Shown: piece by piece, positions 23,816-36,195 of the stretch
How the letters are laid out: the number at the start of each line of letters is the position of its first letter
How positions within the stretch are numbered: position 1 is the stretch's first letter
Assembly (NCBI GenBank): GCA_963575645.1
Contig: OY754470.1
Span: 24,224,501-24,288,500, forward strand
Source: Xanthostigma xanthostigma
Taxonomy: Eukaryota; Arthropoda; Insecta; Raphidioptera; Raphidiidae
Length of the DNA: 64,000 nucleotides
Direction of reading: 5' to 3'
The notes under the pieces: generated by a model
Database searches by the model: none
Told to the model about the DNA's origin: nothing
Seen by the model: the letters and a program-made list of their open reading frames with translations, nothing else
Translations under genes and position numbers: made by a program

Positions 23816-24420
23816 AAGTATTGAAATCTCACCAAAAAAAAATAAATGTGAACAAAGGGCCAAGTTTAGTACAAAGAAAATGTGGGTTAACAGACTTTGC
23901 CGAAAAAAAAGAAGTAACATCTAAGAAGGTGGCAAGTTTTTATATTTTAAATTATAAATTAAATACTCGTATATATAAACTTGCCAAGAAAAAACTTGGT
24001 ACATTTTTAAATATCATTTGTTTTTTTCGGCAACACCGACAAACTTGCTTGTTCGTTAAACCGAACTTGGTATTTTTTTCACATTTTTTTTTTGGTAGGA
24101 TAAATACCTGAATGCAAATACCCGCTACACTTATCTACACGTCATCTCCACCACATATACCCGTACTTCCACCGTATTATGAGCATACCTATAATGCTTA
24201 ATGTAAAGTAGGTCGCCAAATTTAAATTATTTATGCTGCATCCATTCAAATATGTCATTTAAATAAAACTTTTGAAAAACGTGATACTGATAAATATTCA
24301 TTTATGTAACCGACTCCACAAAACCTATTTTAATATTAATTGAAGACTATTATATAATTTTTTCAATAACTATCTACCGATATTTTTATATAATAAAATA
24401 AAACACCTTGTTTTTAATGA
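23816..24420. other. unassigned interval
   Basis: A 96-codon ORF at 23821-24111 is lysine-rich AT sequence without a recognisable domain. No repeat with readable ends. Confidence 0.45.
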
Positions 24421-24630
24421 TACGATAAAATTTTACGGGATACAAGGCTAAAAATTTTAAAAACAATTTTTATTCACTAAAACATTCTTTAATGCCCAAC
24501 GTTTCGGCAATATCTTTTGTCTCTTCAGGTCCTTAAAACATTTAACGAAACGTTGACCATTAAACAATGTTTTAGTGATTAAACATTGTTTTCAAAATTT
24601 TTAGCCTTGTGTCCCGTAAAATTTTATGAT
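24421..24630. repeat. palindromic element family R, copy 1
   Basis: Inverse ends ATAAAATTTTACGGGATACA and TGTCCCGTAAAATTTTAT, with AAGGCTAAAAATTTT in both arms. The centre has GTCTCTTCAGG and AACGAAACGTTGACC, linking it to the GAAACGTTGG elements. Second copy at 50262-50546. About 210 bp, no ORF. Confidence 0.8.
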
Positions 24631-25430
24631 ATTTTATAGTAGTTATCATCATTTTTAGCTCCCCACAAATAAGCAAAAAATACTTCTGTAAGTCTGACTT
24701 TTCTCAAATTTCAAGTCGATAGCGGAATTTTTAATTTCTGAGAAAATCGACTATTCTTTACAGACAGACAGACAATGAAGTTTCATCATAAGGCTTCCGA
24801 TTTTTACCATTTTATGGTTTTAGTACCGAGCCCAAGAACGTATTGTTTTTAATAAATCTCTTCCAGTAAGTTCAAAAATACAAAAATGTACGTACAGTAT
24901 TTCTTTACATTATAACGTGGTATTATCATGTAAACCGTTCAAATTTTGAACCTGTGACTTATAATATTTAAAAGCGGCGTAAAATATCTCCTATATTAAA
25001 ATTCGTTGTAATTTATTACCTTTTAAATCCTGCGAGAGATTACACTGTTCATGGGTTGGTTGTTTTTGTCTCATGAGAGATCGCAGCAGGAATGGTGTGA
25101 AATGGGATTTGTAAGCCTACCACACACGCATGTACGTGTCTTAAAGTTGGGATCCCTGTTATTTCCCCTAAGCTCCAAACGATTTTAACGAGAAACATTA
25201 TTTGAATTTTCAAGTTATTGTTTGAAAAATATGAAATTTTAAATGCGAATTGACACTACGCCTAGATAGCACTGGTAGCCTGTGGTTTCACGTTTTTTAA
25301 TTAAGAATTAAAAACGTTTTTTAATTATTGTGCCTTTATAGAACAGTGTCGATTCTGATTTTAAATTTTGAGAAAATTTATTCATTTTTTCTAATCATTT
25401 TAATTAACAATAAGCAAATAGATGTTTAAA
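24631..25430. other. unassigned interval
   Basis: 24740-24850 carries a typical insect repeat tail (ACAGACAGACAATGAAG). Otherwise I see nothing. Confidence 0.45.
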
Positions 25431-26014
25431 AAAAAAATTGGTTGTCTGTAAAGTCGGTTTACGGACGATAGTTTTACGTGATAACGTATTCCGTAATACA
25501 TAACCTAAACCTCCCAAAATTTGGTTTCAATCCGCTTATCCTTGGTGTCGGAATGATAAGAAATGTCAAAAGTGACGTTTGCAACTGTCAAAGTATTATG
25601 TTCTAATAATAATTAGTTATTCCAATACTTAACTTAGAAGGCGTTGCATTTCACAAAATACTAATGTCAAAAAATTGAATTAAACATTAGAAATGCAGCC
25701 GTTTTCATGTTGCATTTATACAGCTATTTTTCTATATAAATTTGTATAAAAAAACTGTTTAGGCAAATTCTGTTATACGAAATCTATGTAAAATGTTCTC
25801 CTCTTTCGTTTAAGACTGGTTTCAAACCGATCTGATTTAAATTGAGCGAGAAATTAGCAAAAAGCACGCATAGGGTCAGGCGGAACGTTACGCGTTACGA
25901 ACGTTAGGAACGTTAGGATTTAGGAACGTTACACTTTTTCGTGCATGCAGCCGGTGTTTTATCAATTTATAAGATTGGTGATTCATCAATTTATAAGACG
26001 TTATCACGTCAAAA
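25431..26014 (+). repeat. repeat family B, copy 2
   Basis: Nearly identical to 1817-2492 over its length, from AATTGGTTGTCTGTAAAGTC to GACGTTATCACGTCAAA. It lacks the 83-bp block seen in copy 1 after CCGTTTTCATGTT. The high similarity suggests recent activity or recent duplication. Confidence 0.8.
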
Positions 26015-26367
26015 ATTTCTAAACTCCAGATTGCCTTAATAATCATATTAATTAATTATTAATTGAAGTGATAATTTTTTTTCCAAACCTATTTGTTCAC
26101 CTTTGTGCAACAAACAAATAGATATTTAGGAAATTTTTCAGATTTTTTTTGGTCATTTAAGCTTTAAACCAAGCCTATACCAGTATCCAATGTAAAATTT
26201 CCATCAATGATCATCTTTGAAGGCCTGTTATTCTTAAAGTATCATATTTACAGGAAAAAAGAACAAAAAAGTTTTTTGTAGACAATTTTTATTTCAACAA
26301 ATATAAAAAACGCACAAAAATTACCTCAGTTATCGATAATATATAATCTGTATTCGGATATATAATA
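26015..26367. other. unassigned interval
   Basis: AT-rich; nothing recognised. Confidence 0.5.
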
Positions 26368-26761
26368 ACCGAGCGGGGGCAGCGTTGTGGTGAGGGCACT
26401 AGACTTGCATTCTGCATTCGGGAGGTACTGGATTCGAATCTCGGTGGGGACAGATGTGGCCGGAACTTTTTCCTGCTGCCTCTTGTCGAGAAACGGTAAT
26501 TCCGACCATCTTGTTGAGGTGTTCCATGGTTTCCTTCAATGATTCCAGATAAATATTATTCAAGGCCGATTACCTGTCAAACGACTATGCACAAAATTTT
26601 CCTGACTTATCCTAATGCACTAAAATTCCTTCATTCGCCCATTGCTATTAAATAAGTTGTAGTTTAAAAAATATGGAAAATAACGGGAAGTGTGATAGAT
26701 GGAAAATAGTAATGGTGCGAACGACGTCTGTTATGACATGAATTATTATTATTATAATAAA
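26368..26761 (+). mobile_element. tRNA-derived SINE, copy 1
   Basis: The head ACCGAGCGGGGGCAGCGTTG (A-box region) is followed by GGATTCGAATCTC (B box, 26430-26442). Then comes a tRNA-unrelated body, and a tail of ATTATTATT. The second copy at 28881-29273 is inverted and shares the body (TCCATGGTTTCCTTCAAT and complement). SINEs are pol III transcribed and move using LINE machinery; no partner LINE is identified. Confidence 0.82.
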
Positions 26762-26787
26762 TTACCAGAAAATATTAAATAGTATAT

Positions 26788-26905
26788 TAAAGTATAAGTG
26801 GGTAAAAAGGTCTTTAAAACACGCGTGATTTTTCGAGCACGACGGCGCAGCCGGAGTGCTCGAAATAGAGCAAATGTTTTAAAGACCAGTTATCCACGAA
26901 TACTT
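26788..26905. repeat. hairpin-forming repeat
   Basis: Nested inverse pairs: AAAGTATAAGTGGGTAA / TTATCCACGAATACTTT, GGTCTTTAAAACA / TGTTTTAAAGACC and CGAGCAC / GTGCTCG around a GC-rich centre (ACGGCGCAGCCGGA). Possibly the start of a larger element running to about 27290, where GCGCCAATAAAAAAAA inverts TTTTTTTTATTGGTGC near 26911. Function unknown. Confidence 0.5.
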
Positions 26906-27300
26906 TACGCTATTTTTTTTTATTGGTGCACTTTGAAATCATAAATACTGGTATTATTACTACAAAAAAATGGAAATAAAAACTAATAATGTAAAATGGT
27001 TGTATTCGTGATGTGACATCAGTATACCTTTCGTTGTCATGGAAATGAGAAAAACAGAAATTAATTTGCAATTTGTCATTAAAGATTAATTGTTTAATAA
27101 TGTTTGAATAAAGGTTTTGCAATTTTGTTAGTAATATTTTATTTGACGTTACACGCTACTCCTGTCAAATGAATTATCAAAAAATTTTCGAGTTGTTGAT
27201 GTTCCCATGGTAACATTAAAAAACGCGCGTTTTTGAAAGTTCGATTTAAACACTCTGAGGCGATAAAATAGGGCGCCAATAAAAAAAAATTGAAAACAAT

Positions 27301-27953
27301 TTTACTAAAAGAAACCAACTACGATTTAAGAAAATATTTGGGATAATATGATCTTATGCTGATATATGTAGTAATGATTAATAAAATATATTTATTATTA
27401 TATTATTACTATTATAAAATCATAGAAATAAAAACTAAAGTCCGTTCGGTAGTATATTCTGTAAATCTATAAATTCAGTGAACGCTTCTGTCAAATGATT
27501 GATTGCATCATCTTTAGTAGTCTGTATACGATACAGTGCTGCCGCCGGCGTCGTACCGTGGATGCACTTTACTAAATGGCAGCGACCAGACGTTCGTGCT
27601 TGTTTGTAAATATTAAATTTTTGTTTATCTAAATACATATCCAGTACAGGCAGCCGCTTCTATGTTTTGCACTATATAAAAGACGCTGAGGCGCCGCGTC
27701 GGTTATAGCATCTTCGGTCTTGTACGTTGCATCAACGTTTCCGTTATTGCTTTGTTTGTTATTTATTTGCCGGTGACATTTTACATTAAATTCCTTACAC
27801 TTTTTACTTCTTTTGAATTTATTTCAGATCCTTTATTTTGTTAGAATTTGTTGTTAAAGAAAACAATTTTCGAAATATATATTTTAACATCATATTATGA
27901 TCTTCTGCTGATTTCCCAAGTAAGACAGGAAATGATGAATAAATTACTTTAAT
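27301..27953. promoter_or_regulatory. interval with an isolated TATA-box-like promoter sequence
   Basis: TATATAAAAG at 27673-27682 is followed by a short GC-rich stretch (GACGCTGAGGCGCCGCGTCG) and T-rich sequence. It looks like a core promoter and might be the promoter of a retroelement LTR or of a lost gene. No ORF follows. A 67-codon minus ORF (27435-27638) is not recognised. Confidence 0.25.
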
Positions 27954-28842
27954 TTAAGGACGTAGTCTGGTGTTCGGGTTTTGAAAAAACGAATTTATTT
28001 TTTTACATTTTTAGTAAGTACAATATATTGAGAAAATACTGTAAAAATTTTAGACCAAAATATTAAATATTTACAAAGCTATAGCATATAGTCGAGAGCA
28101 GCAACGGTCTTACGGTAAGACTCTTACCTGCTCTTGCCTCTCAATTGTTATCACGTTACCCTTATACTCTCGCAGAGTAGAGCAAACAAATTAACAGAAA
28201 ACGATGCCTTTGAAGAAACGGAAGGTTTAATATACACCAGACATAGCTGATTAGTGTAAATATTCATTTTTATTTTTTTGTAAGAAATCTGAAATTAAAA
28301 TTTTAAAAGCGTTTTTCTAAGTGGCGCGGGTGATTGAAACAATTGCATACAATCGATTGCTTTCAGTTTTGCACAGGGTATTCTACACAACAATAGCTCC
28401 GTCCGGTACTAGAATTACTTAATTATAAAAATTATTTCTATTTTTTTTAACCGATTTTCAACGAAAAAATCACGATTTTCACGTTGTTTTTTTTTCTAAA
28501 ACCCGCCATTTTGTTATTTTTCAATAAAAATGTTTATTTGTAGTACGGGATAGAGCTACAAGCCTACGAAACAATAACCAATTTAATTTTCATAATTCAG
28601 TTGACTCCAAGTGACGTTATCACCCGCGCTACCCACCTACCTCCACTTAAAGTTGTCTACTTTAGGTTAAAAAAACAATTATAAAATGGCGTAAAATTAA
28701 GCAAAAAAAAATGTTTGTCTTCATTTACGATGTCAGTAAAAACATGTAACAAAATTGAAAACATCGTACATTATTTTAATATTAAAAAAAATTTCTGAAA
28801 TAACGGTTGAAAACGAGCACGAATATAGGACTACGTCCTTAA
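27954..28842. repeat. TTAA-flanked element family A, copy 2 (889 bp)
   Basis: Starts TTAAGGACGTAGTC and ends GACTACGTCCTTAA, identical to copy 1. It lacks a short stretch near the middle (ends of AAACGCGTTTTTCTCAAAAC). The short ORF seen in copy 1 has an early stop here. Flanked by the two inverted SINEs. Confidence 0.85.
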
Positions 28843-28880
28843 TTGAACTTATGATCGGTTTCTTATATTATTAGGTCTAT

Positions 28881-29273
28881 ATTAATAATAATAATGCGTT
28901 TAACGTGTGTTTCTCGACTTTATGTCATAACAGGCGCCATTATCACCATTACTATTCTCCATCTATCACACTTCCCGTTATTTTCTAAGGAAAGAATTTT
29001 AGGACATTAGGATAAGGTAGGCACATTTTGAGCATACGCGTTTGATAGGTAATCGGCCATAGCCTTGAATAAGGAACCATCTCCATTTTTATCTGGAATT
29101 ATTGAAGGAAACCATGGAAAACTTCAACAAGATGGCCGGTACAGGAATTACCGTTTCTCGGCGAGAGGCAGTAGGAAAAAGTCCCAGCCAAATCTACCCT
29201 CACCGGGATTCGAACCCGGTACCTCCTGAATGCGAGTCTAGTGCTCTCACTGCTATATGCCACCCCGCTCGGT
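28881..29273 (-). mobile_element. tRNA-derived SINE, copy 2, with target-site duplication
   Basis: Minus-strand copy of the SINE at 26368: the B-box complement CCGGGATTCGAACCCGG lies at 29204-29220 and the head ends CCCCGCTCGGT. The tail is AATAATAATAAT on the left. Flanks are ATTATTAGGTCTATATTAA (28867-28885) and ATTATTAGATCTATATTAA (29274-29292), a 19-nt direct repeat with one mismatch, as expected from LINE-mediated insertion. Confidence 0.87.
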
Positions 29274-29292
29274 ATTATTAGATCTATATTAA

Positions 29293-29992
29293 CAATTCTA
29301 AAAATGATTTAATAAATGGGACCTTAACATAGTGACGATCCGTCCATCCGCCTGTTTGTCTGTCACAAGCATCTAAAGATTAGATGTAAACTAGATAAAA
29401 ACTTGAAATTTTTTGCAAGTATAATATCATCCGTAAATAGTTAAAGAGTAATTTTTAAAAAAATCTGTTCTCTGCGGACAGTTAAGTGATTTCATTTATT
29501 TTATTTACTTAGCTTGCGACGTATTCAAAGATCTTGTTTTGAAAATTTTGAAATGAAAATTTTTTCAAAACTTTCAGATAAAAACCTAAAAAAACATAAA
29601 ATATACAAATTATTCCGTTCCATATTTTTGCTTGCAATATCCGAACATATATAACCAAAATATAAATTATTTTCGCTTATAATATGTATATCCATTTCAC
29701 AACGTTGAAACTTTAATTAAAAAAGTTATTAAAAATGACGGCAGAAGCAAACCACTAATTGCCAGTTAAGGTCATGAAACTGCTATCAATATATTATATA
29801 ATCACATTCTATTTACATACATTTCAAAACTGGTAAAAGAACACCAACAAAATCAATTCTATAAAATATTGGCAAACGACCAAAAACTCTTCAAGAGACA
29901 ATACTAAAATAAGGGAACTAATTTTCGATCACAACAAAGTTGAAAGTTCATCGAAACGTTTCGATCACATGAATTAACGTCATAATCAGATA
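29293..29992. other. unassigned interval
   Basis: AT-rich; nothing recognised. Confidence 0.5.
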
Positions 29993-30400
29993 CTCCCGGT
30001 GTACACCGTACAACTCCTTACCCACAAGTTATTATGTGTTATTTAGATCGGTCAGCGCATTAGTACAAATAAGCATCTATGACTGTCATATGCTAGAAGT
30101 GTTCACTGAATCCATCTCATTCAGTCAACACCTTTAATGGGTTTTGACTCGACGATACGTATGGCGTACATACATACATGATACACGACACACAGCTTAT
30201 GGCAGTAGTGACAAGTGTTACAGTGTATATTCCAGTCTTTGAAAAACGTCAATAATTAGAAAATCATAAAACTGGATGTGATTCAGAATTTAATTAACCC
30301 TCCCTCATGCCTAACCCGTGTTAGGAGATACCTTCGGTTAACCCTGGAGACCACCAATTTGAAATGTTAACACGTCGTCACTGTGATAATATATGAGTAA
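29993..30400. repeat. repeat family F, copy 2
   Basis: Same order of blocks as 13121-13500. Its right end runs into a local tandem duplication. It carries an insertion of CGTATGGCGTACATACATA-type sequence not present in copy 1. Confidence 0.75.
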
Positions 30401-30637
30401 ATAACCTTAAAATAGAATTTCTAAAAAATTTGTTATATTTTTATTCGAAAAAAAAAAATTTAAAAGTCGCTCGCTTTATACGCAACCATGCAGAACACCA
30501 ATTTGAAATGTTAACAGGGCGTCTCTGTGATAATATATGAGTAAATAACTTTAAAATAGAATTTCTAAAAAATTTGTTATAATTATTTTCATTCGAAAAA
30601 TAAACATTTAAAAGTCGCTCGCTTTATACGCAACCAT
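30352..30637. repeat. two-unit tandem duplication, period 144 bp
   Basis: The unit beginning CACCAATTTGAAATGTTAAC at 30352 is repeated at 30496; both run to GCTCGCTTTATACGCAACCA. The units differ by a few bases and short indels, so the duplication is not brand new. Confidence 0.88.
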
Positions 30638-31551
30638 TTAAAAGAAGAAAACGTGACAATATCAATTAAACCTTCAAAGCGACACCTTTCATTGAACTAC
30701 TCTCGTACAACCACACTTCCGTAGCTTGTTGCATAGCGTTTATTTTAACATTGTGGAACTTCACAAAAAAATATATATCGGAACAACATAACCATACGAA
30801 TAACCTAGTGACAATTTTAAAGTACGAATTTACGAAACAATGAATAATAATTGTGACTATCGATTTCAACAAGCTATTGTTTAAAAATATGCGATCTACT
30901 TTTGTTTTATTATAACAAAAGACGACTGTAACAAAATGAAAACTTGAATACATCGGTTAGTTAGTTCAGTTAACAACCCTATTGGCCAATTCAAACAAAT
31001 TGTTTGTATTATGTATACATGGTGATTAATAATGTGTAACACATGTAATATGTACAAACATAAATCACTGATTGATTGTTCAGATTACATTGCATACATT
31101 GAACCTTCTAAATACGTGGGAAATATCTGGGCCATTTGCCAAATAGGTAATTGCTTCAACGCAAACGATACACGAAAAAACATTAAAGTTTCTAGAAACA
31201 AATTAACACGTGAACAAATACGATCTGAAAATTATGCATTTCGAATATGCAATTTATATTTAAGGTAACAGATTGGGTGTCTAATAAATTTAACCATAGC
31301 TAGGTACTTATCTATAAAGTATAACTTTAAAAATGATAATAATAATAATAAAGAATTTATTAAATAGATCTTCAGCGAAGATAATATATAACAAGTCAAA
31401 ATACATTAAAATAATATTAAAAAATTATCTCATACTCGTATATTATTTGATAAAGTCGATTAATGCAGAATTGGAATCGAACTTAACAGTATCCGTCTAT
31501 TACAGTTACGGTTTCAACCGTAAAAAATAATTTTCGCGGGACTCAGTCACT
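30638..31551. other. unassigned interval
   Basis: Three ORFs of 65-95 codons (one minus, two plus) show no domain or splice context. I see no repeat with readable ends. Confidence 0.45.
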
Positions 31552-31881
31552 TATAATACGCACCACAAATCCAAAAAGCTCGGAAATCATATGCGAATGC
31601 GGACTTGCGCTTGTACAGTCTGTTGAGAAACTACAAACTCGCAACTCAACAAAACTAAAATAACAATAACAACTTGACAATAGCGTACTCGACTGTACTT
31701 TAAATCAGGAAAGCGCCAAGTGACAAAAACAACGAACGATTTCACGGCCAATCACCGACGAGCGCACGTTCCGTACAGGTAGCTGGGCGGTGGTAGGAGT
31801 CTCAACCGCTCTAAAATGTGCCTTTGCGACGCTGTTTGTGACTAACTTCCGAACCTATTTTAGATCCGTGTCGCGTATTGT
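31552..31881. repeat. MITE family D, copy 1, just upstream of the slo S1 exon
   Basis: Ends TATAATACGCACCACAAATC and GATCCGTGTCGCGTATTGTA are imperfect inverse repeats that also share TCGGAA / TTCCGA. Matches 44589-44908 throughout, for example CTTGCGCTTGTACAGTCTGT and AAATGTGCCTTTGCGACGC. No ORF. Its right end is about 88 bp from the S1 exon. Confidence 0.85.
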
Positions 31882-31969
31882 ACTAAAAAAAATTTGTAAC
31901 TTTAATATATACCCACCATTATTGAAGTTCTGTAGAGTGTAGACTAATAATAACGTTTCGTTGTTACAG

Positions 31970-32031
31970 GTTGTTCTGGTGTTCATCCTCAGTATAGCAT
32001 CGCTTATCATCTACTTTATTGACGCCTCAAG
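31970..32031 (+). CDS. slo: slo exon encoding transmembrane segment S1
   Basis: 62-nt internal exon: 20 codons plus two bases (AG) that complete a Ser codon with the next exon. It reads VVLVFILSIASLIIYFIDAS, the S1 helix of Slo1 channels ending in the extracellular S1-S2 loop. The acceptor is TTGTTACAG (31961-31969) and the donor GGTAAAT (GT at 32032). Incoming phase 0, outgoing phase 2. A MITE-like repeat (31552-31881) ends about 88 bp upstream, so the acceptor region has little unique sequence. The preceding exon (S0 and the cytosolic S0-S1 loop) was not found in the window. Confidence 0.95.
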
Positions 32032-34484
32032 GTAAATATCTGCGTCTCAGTTTATCTGATTTTAATATAACAATGTATATCACCAATAATTATTTTGTAT
32101 CCAGCATTTCAACAATTCAGATATGTTTTTATCAAAAACAAAAAAGGCCAGTTAGTAGCCTCATACAAATGAATAATCATCTTCAAAATAAGAACCAAAT
32201 ATTATTTCTGTCATAAAATTACGGGAATATGTTTTTCAATAAAAAGATGTTAGGTTTCCGTTTTATGAAACTGCAAGCCTTCATATGATATGCTTTTAAG
32301 CAAACGAAGCAATTTTTTACAAAATAACTATTTTCTCTTCATATTATTAACGTACCATACTAAAAAATTTCATTAAATCCTTTCGTGTTTACAATAAAAA
32401 AACTTGGAAAATGTATGCCCAGTAATACATATTTTATGCATATTGAATAAACTCGTAAATTAATATAAAGCAAGTTATAAAAAAAAACCTATTAACCACC
32501 ACAAATTTTTATATGTACTGAATCAATTTCTTAAAATTAACATGTTTCTTTGTCTTTACAATAATATAATAATTCATAATATTGTTGCTTAAGGTTCTTT
32601 CTAGAAATAATTTTCTTTACCAAAATTAATTTGGACAAGAAATCTCCTATATTTATATATTTATTATTTTTTATTGCATCTACATTTAACAATGAAGAAT
32701 TTATTTAAATTTATATATGAACTGGATACCAGTAAGAAAAAAAACGTATTGATATCATAATCTTCTTAAAAATAATCCCAACTAATTTTACCAGATTTAT
32801 ATCTTTGCTACCATATAAGTATTTCTGATTTTCTTTATTAAAGATTTATTGTTTTCTTATTTATAAAAAATAATGAAAAATAAGTAATAAATATTTTTAA
32901 AAACAAACAAAAATTTTATCTTGAAAACAAACATCGATTGCAAAGCATCATCAAAAAATGGTAAAGTAGGTATATGTATAATAATTTCTTGATGATGTTA
33001 GCAAACAATCATTCATAATTTCAATTTGTCTTGTGTGTTTTGGGGAAGAAAAACGTTTTCTTATTTTTATACAATATATTAGATTCTTAAAATCTTTTTT
33101 TGATAGGTTAAACTGCCAAATCGACAAATTGTAAAAATTATATTTTTATTTTATATTAGTGAGATCTGTAATTTCTATAGTTATCTTTTTAACGAGGAAA
33201 TTTCATAATAATAAAATAAATTTCAGGAGGCCCTTTACATGAAAACTCATATTCCTATTTAAAAAAAATAAAACTGCATTTCAAATTTTAGCGTTACTCA
33301 TCATTTTCCGAACGTTTGGACTCAAAAAAATTAGAATGATGTTTTTGGAACATGCTGACAGGGTTTAAACAACTGAAGACACACTTTAAGTAGAGCGCCG
33401 GTTACCCAGACAAATTAGCAATCAACTTCTTTTATTTTTCTTTTCTACAGTTGGTATTTCTGAAATATAGTTTAGAATAAAATTTTTACATATTTTTGAA
33501 AATATATATGAACATATTTTTTTCAGCGTAGAATATGCATAGTAATTTTGAGTAGCATTTAAATCTAGTTTAAATATTTTCAATACAATGATTATATGAA
33601 CTGAAAGAAACGTTTTGTTTGTTATAATAAGTGATTAATTAACTATCTTTAATTAATATTTAAGCTATGTTTAAATTCAACACAAATATTATTATGAGTG
33701 ATACGATTTAATTAAGCCCAGTTCAGACTGGTACAATGGTTAAATTTTTTTTTATAAAATTGGCTTTAAACTTTGTAATCGAATATGAAAATTGTACAAT
33801 CTTATTGAATCTACTATTTTTACTATAAAGTTTGACTAGCATTTAAATACAACGTCAATAAATGTACCTAACTTCAAACAAAATTTGACCATGTATCATT
33901 CAAGATTGGGCTTCAACTATTACCTAAAAGTTGATTTGTATACACTTTGTGAAATTTTTTATAATATATTTTTACCGTATCGTTTAGGTGATTGTTATAT
34001 AATTAAAGAAGTATTTAACTAGTTAATAAACAATAACCACATACTACACAGTGTTTCAGAAGATCTCGTAATGTGTCCTGGACAAGACGATAGGAGTTTA
34101 TATACAAGAATATTATAAGATACATAATAGCTTTAGTTCTTCCATTTTATTTGCTGTGAATTTATTAAATGCGTGTTTCAATTGAAACTTTAATATTTAA
34201 ACTTCCGAACCTATATCACTCTAAGTACCTTACAAGATGGAACACTTAAAGCCTGTTGTCAGCTATGAACAGAGTTGAATTGAGTTGGACTTTGCTGCCA
34301 TCGAAAAATTCAGCTCATTTATTATAAAATATTACTTTAAAAACAATATGTTTCAGATTGTTTTCTAGCTCTACTGGTATCGATACAAGCTCAGCAGATT
34401 CAGTTGTATTAGACTGTGGGTTTTAAATTTTTACGCAATTTTCTGAAGCACTTGTAGAATGACTAAAACTGTTGGTTTTTGAAT

Positions 34485-34841
34485 TTTTGAAGTAAAACTT
34501 CTTTAGCACCGACTTGAGAGTAACTCAGATCTTTTTTCGTACGGGAGTAAAGTTCTGTATATTTTGTCTATGCAGTTTCCGCTATTAAATCTGCATCTGT
34601 AGAAACCATCTTGAACGAAAAGTGAAGCATAGCTACGGACGCAAACCGAATATTTAACGGCGTCGACTGACAGTATCTGTAGAAACCATCTTGAAAGAAA
34701 AGTGAAACAACGTTACGGACGCAAACCAATTTTTGTGATCGGCCGAAGCGCTAACGGAGGTCGACGAAACATATTTTAAGCATAGTTCATGTGCTTATAT
34801 TGTGTTATTTTAGGTTTAGTCGTCAAAGAAGTTTTACTTCA
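34485..34841. repeat. element with GAAGTAAAACTTCTTTAG ends
   Basis: The left end TTGAAGTAAAACTTCTTTAG and right end TCAAAGAAGTTTTACTTCAA are inverse. Inside, an 80-bp direct repeat starts at 34595 and 34675 (ATCTGTAGAAACCATCTTGA). The left terminal motif also opens the element at 46263. Confidence 0.65.
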
Positions 34842-35806
34842 ACCGCGCGTAAAGGTTACACGCACTTTTTTTACAAAAAAATACTCTAGGTATAGTTGAT
34901 AGGTGTTAGCATAGAACTTCAACGTCATGAGGAAATGGCGCCTGTTCTTTATGATCTGAAATAAATCGCCTTGAAACCTATAGACCACAAACATTGCACT
35001 GAATTATTTAATTGAAACTTTTTTAACCTGTAATTAAAATGTACATGAATGCGTTTTTACAATAGACAAGTAAAAAACATTGAATGGTATACATTTTGTA
35101 GTGATCTAGACAAGTAGAATTAGTGTTTATCTTATTTCATGATTCTTCAATATTTCATTCATAATGTTCACCACAGTGAATTGCATAATAGAACCTAACA
35201 TCATTTTTTTCTTCTTTTTTATCGATCCGGATGACCGGTGGTTAACCGACGTCCGGATAATCGGCGCTCTACTCTTACACACATATAGAAGGTGAGACAA
35301 TCGATTTTATTATGTAGCACAAATTATTGAAATCGCATGAACTGTTAAATTTTTATCCTGTTACAACTTTGTATAAAGTACGTATGAACTATGAAAACAG
35401 CCAACAAGTGTGCGATAAAGATACTAAACTCTTTTAATGTTTTGTGGTAACACTGTTTTATCAACATTAAACTATATTTCCCAATACTTTGCTTTGAATT
35501 TTATAAATAAAAATATATAATATTTCTACAGCTCTCCGCTAAAAAAATCCTTAAGTGTTATTCTGTGATATAAAAAGACTGGCGTAAGTCCAAGAGATAA
35601 AAAAAAATTAATTAGAATTTTTATTTGACTTAACATACTATATTTTGCCAAATCGTATTTATTATTTTTTTTTATTTCAGATGTTTCAATACATTTGCTT
35701 TACAATGTTCCATACTAATTAAAATAAATTGTTTCGATCATATATAGGATATCTATCTTAAAAATGCAAAACTTATAATATGACGGCTTATACTCAAATA
35801 AATATA

Positions 35807-36195
35807 GTCAGAGTGCCCGTCGGCAAAAATTTTACTGACACATACTCTCCCCAAACTTTGTATATGAACCATTTAAAATGTCTGACACCTCGAATATGTC
35901 GACATATTCGAGGTGTCAGACATTTTAAATGGTTCATGTTATTTGTCAGAGAACATTATTTTAGCGTTTTAGTTGAAGTTTTTAAGCTATCCAATTAAAA
36001 AAACAAACAGTACCTATCTATAAATTTTTACATGTCGTCAAAACGACATGTTTCGGAAAATTTAGAGGGAAAACGCCCCAAAATCAAAAAAAGTCATAGA
36101 GGAAATAGGTGTCAGACTAGGCCTAATGAAGCCATATAATACAAAGTTTGGGGAGAGTATTTGTCAGTAAAATTTTTGCCGACAGGTACTCTGAC
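35807..36195. repeat. mariner-like MITE with TA target duplication
   Basis: The left end GTCAGAGTGCCCGTCGGCAA and right end TTGCCGACAGGTACTCTGAC are inverse; the similarity extends about 60 bp inward. TA flanks both ends (35805-35806, 36196-36197). No transposase. It contains the 74-bp perfect palindrome described separately. Confidence 0.85.
35864..35937. repeat. 74-bp perfect palindrome with no spacer
   Basis: Two 37-nt arms meet at GTC|GAC (35900/35901). The left arm begins ATGAACCATTTAAAATGTCT and the right arm is its exact complement. It sits inside the mariner-like MITE. Confidence 0.95.

Noticed and set aside
26368-26450. Possible functional tRNA gene at the SINE head.
   Set aside because: B box present, but no paired acceptor stem or clear anticodon arm, and the sequence is repeated with a SINE body and tail.
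1-31969. Search for the slo N-terminal exons (S0 and the S0-S1 loop).
   Set aside because: No stretch matching the family sequence before S1 was found in any frame; they are probably further upstream.
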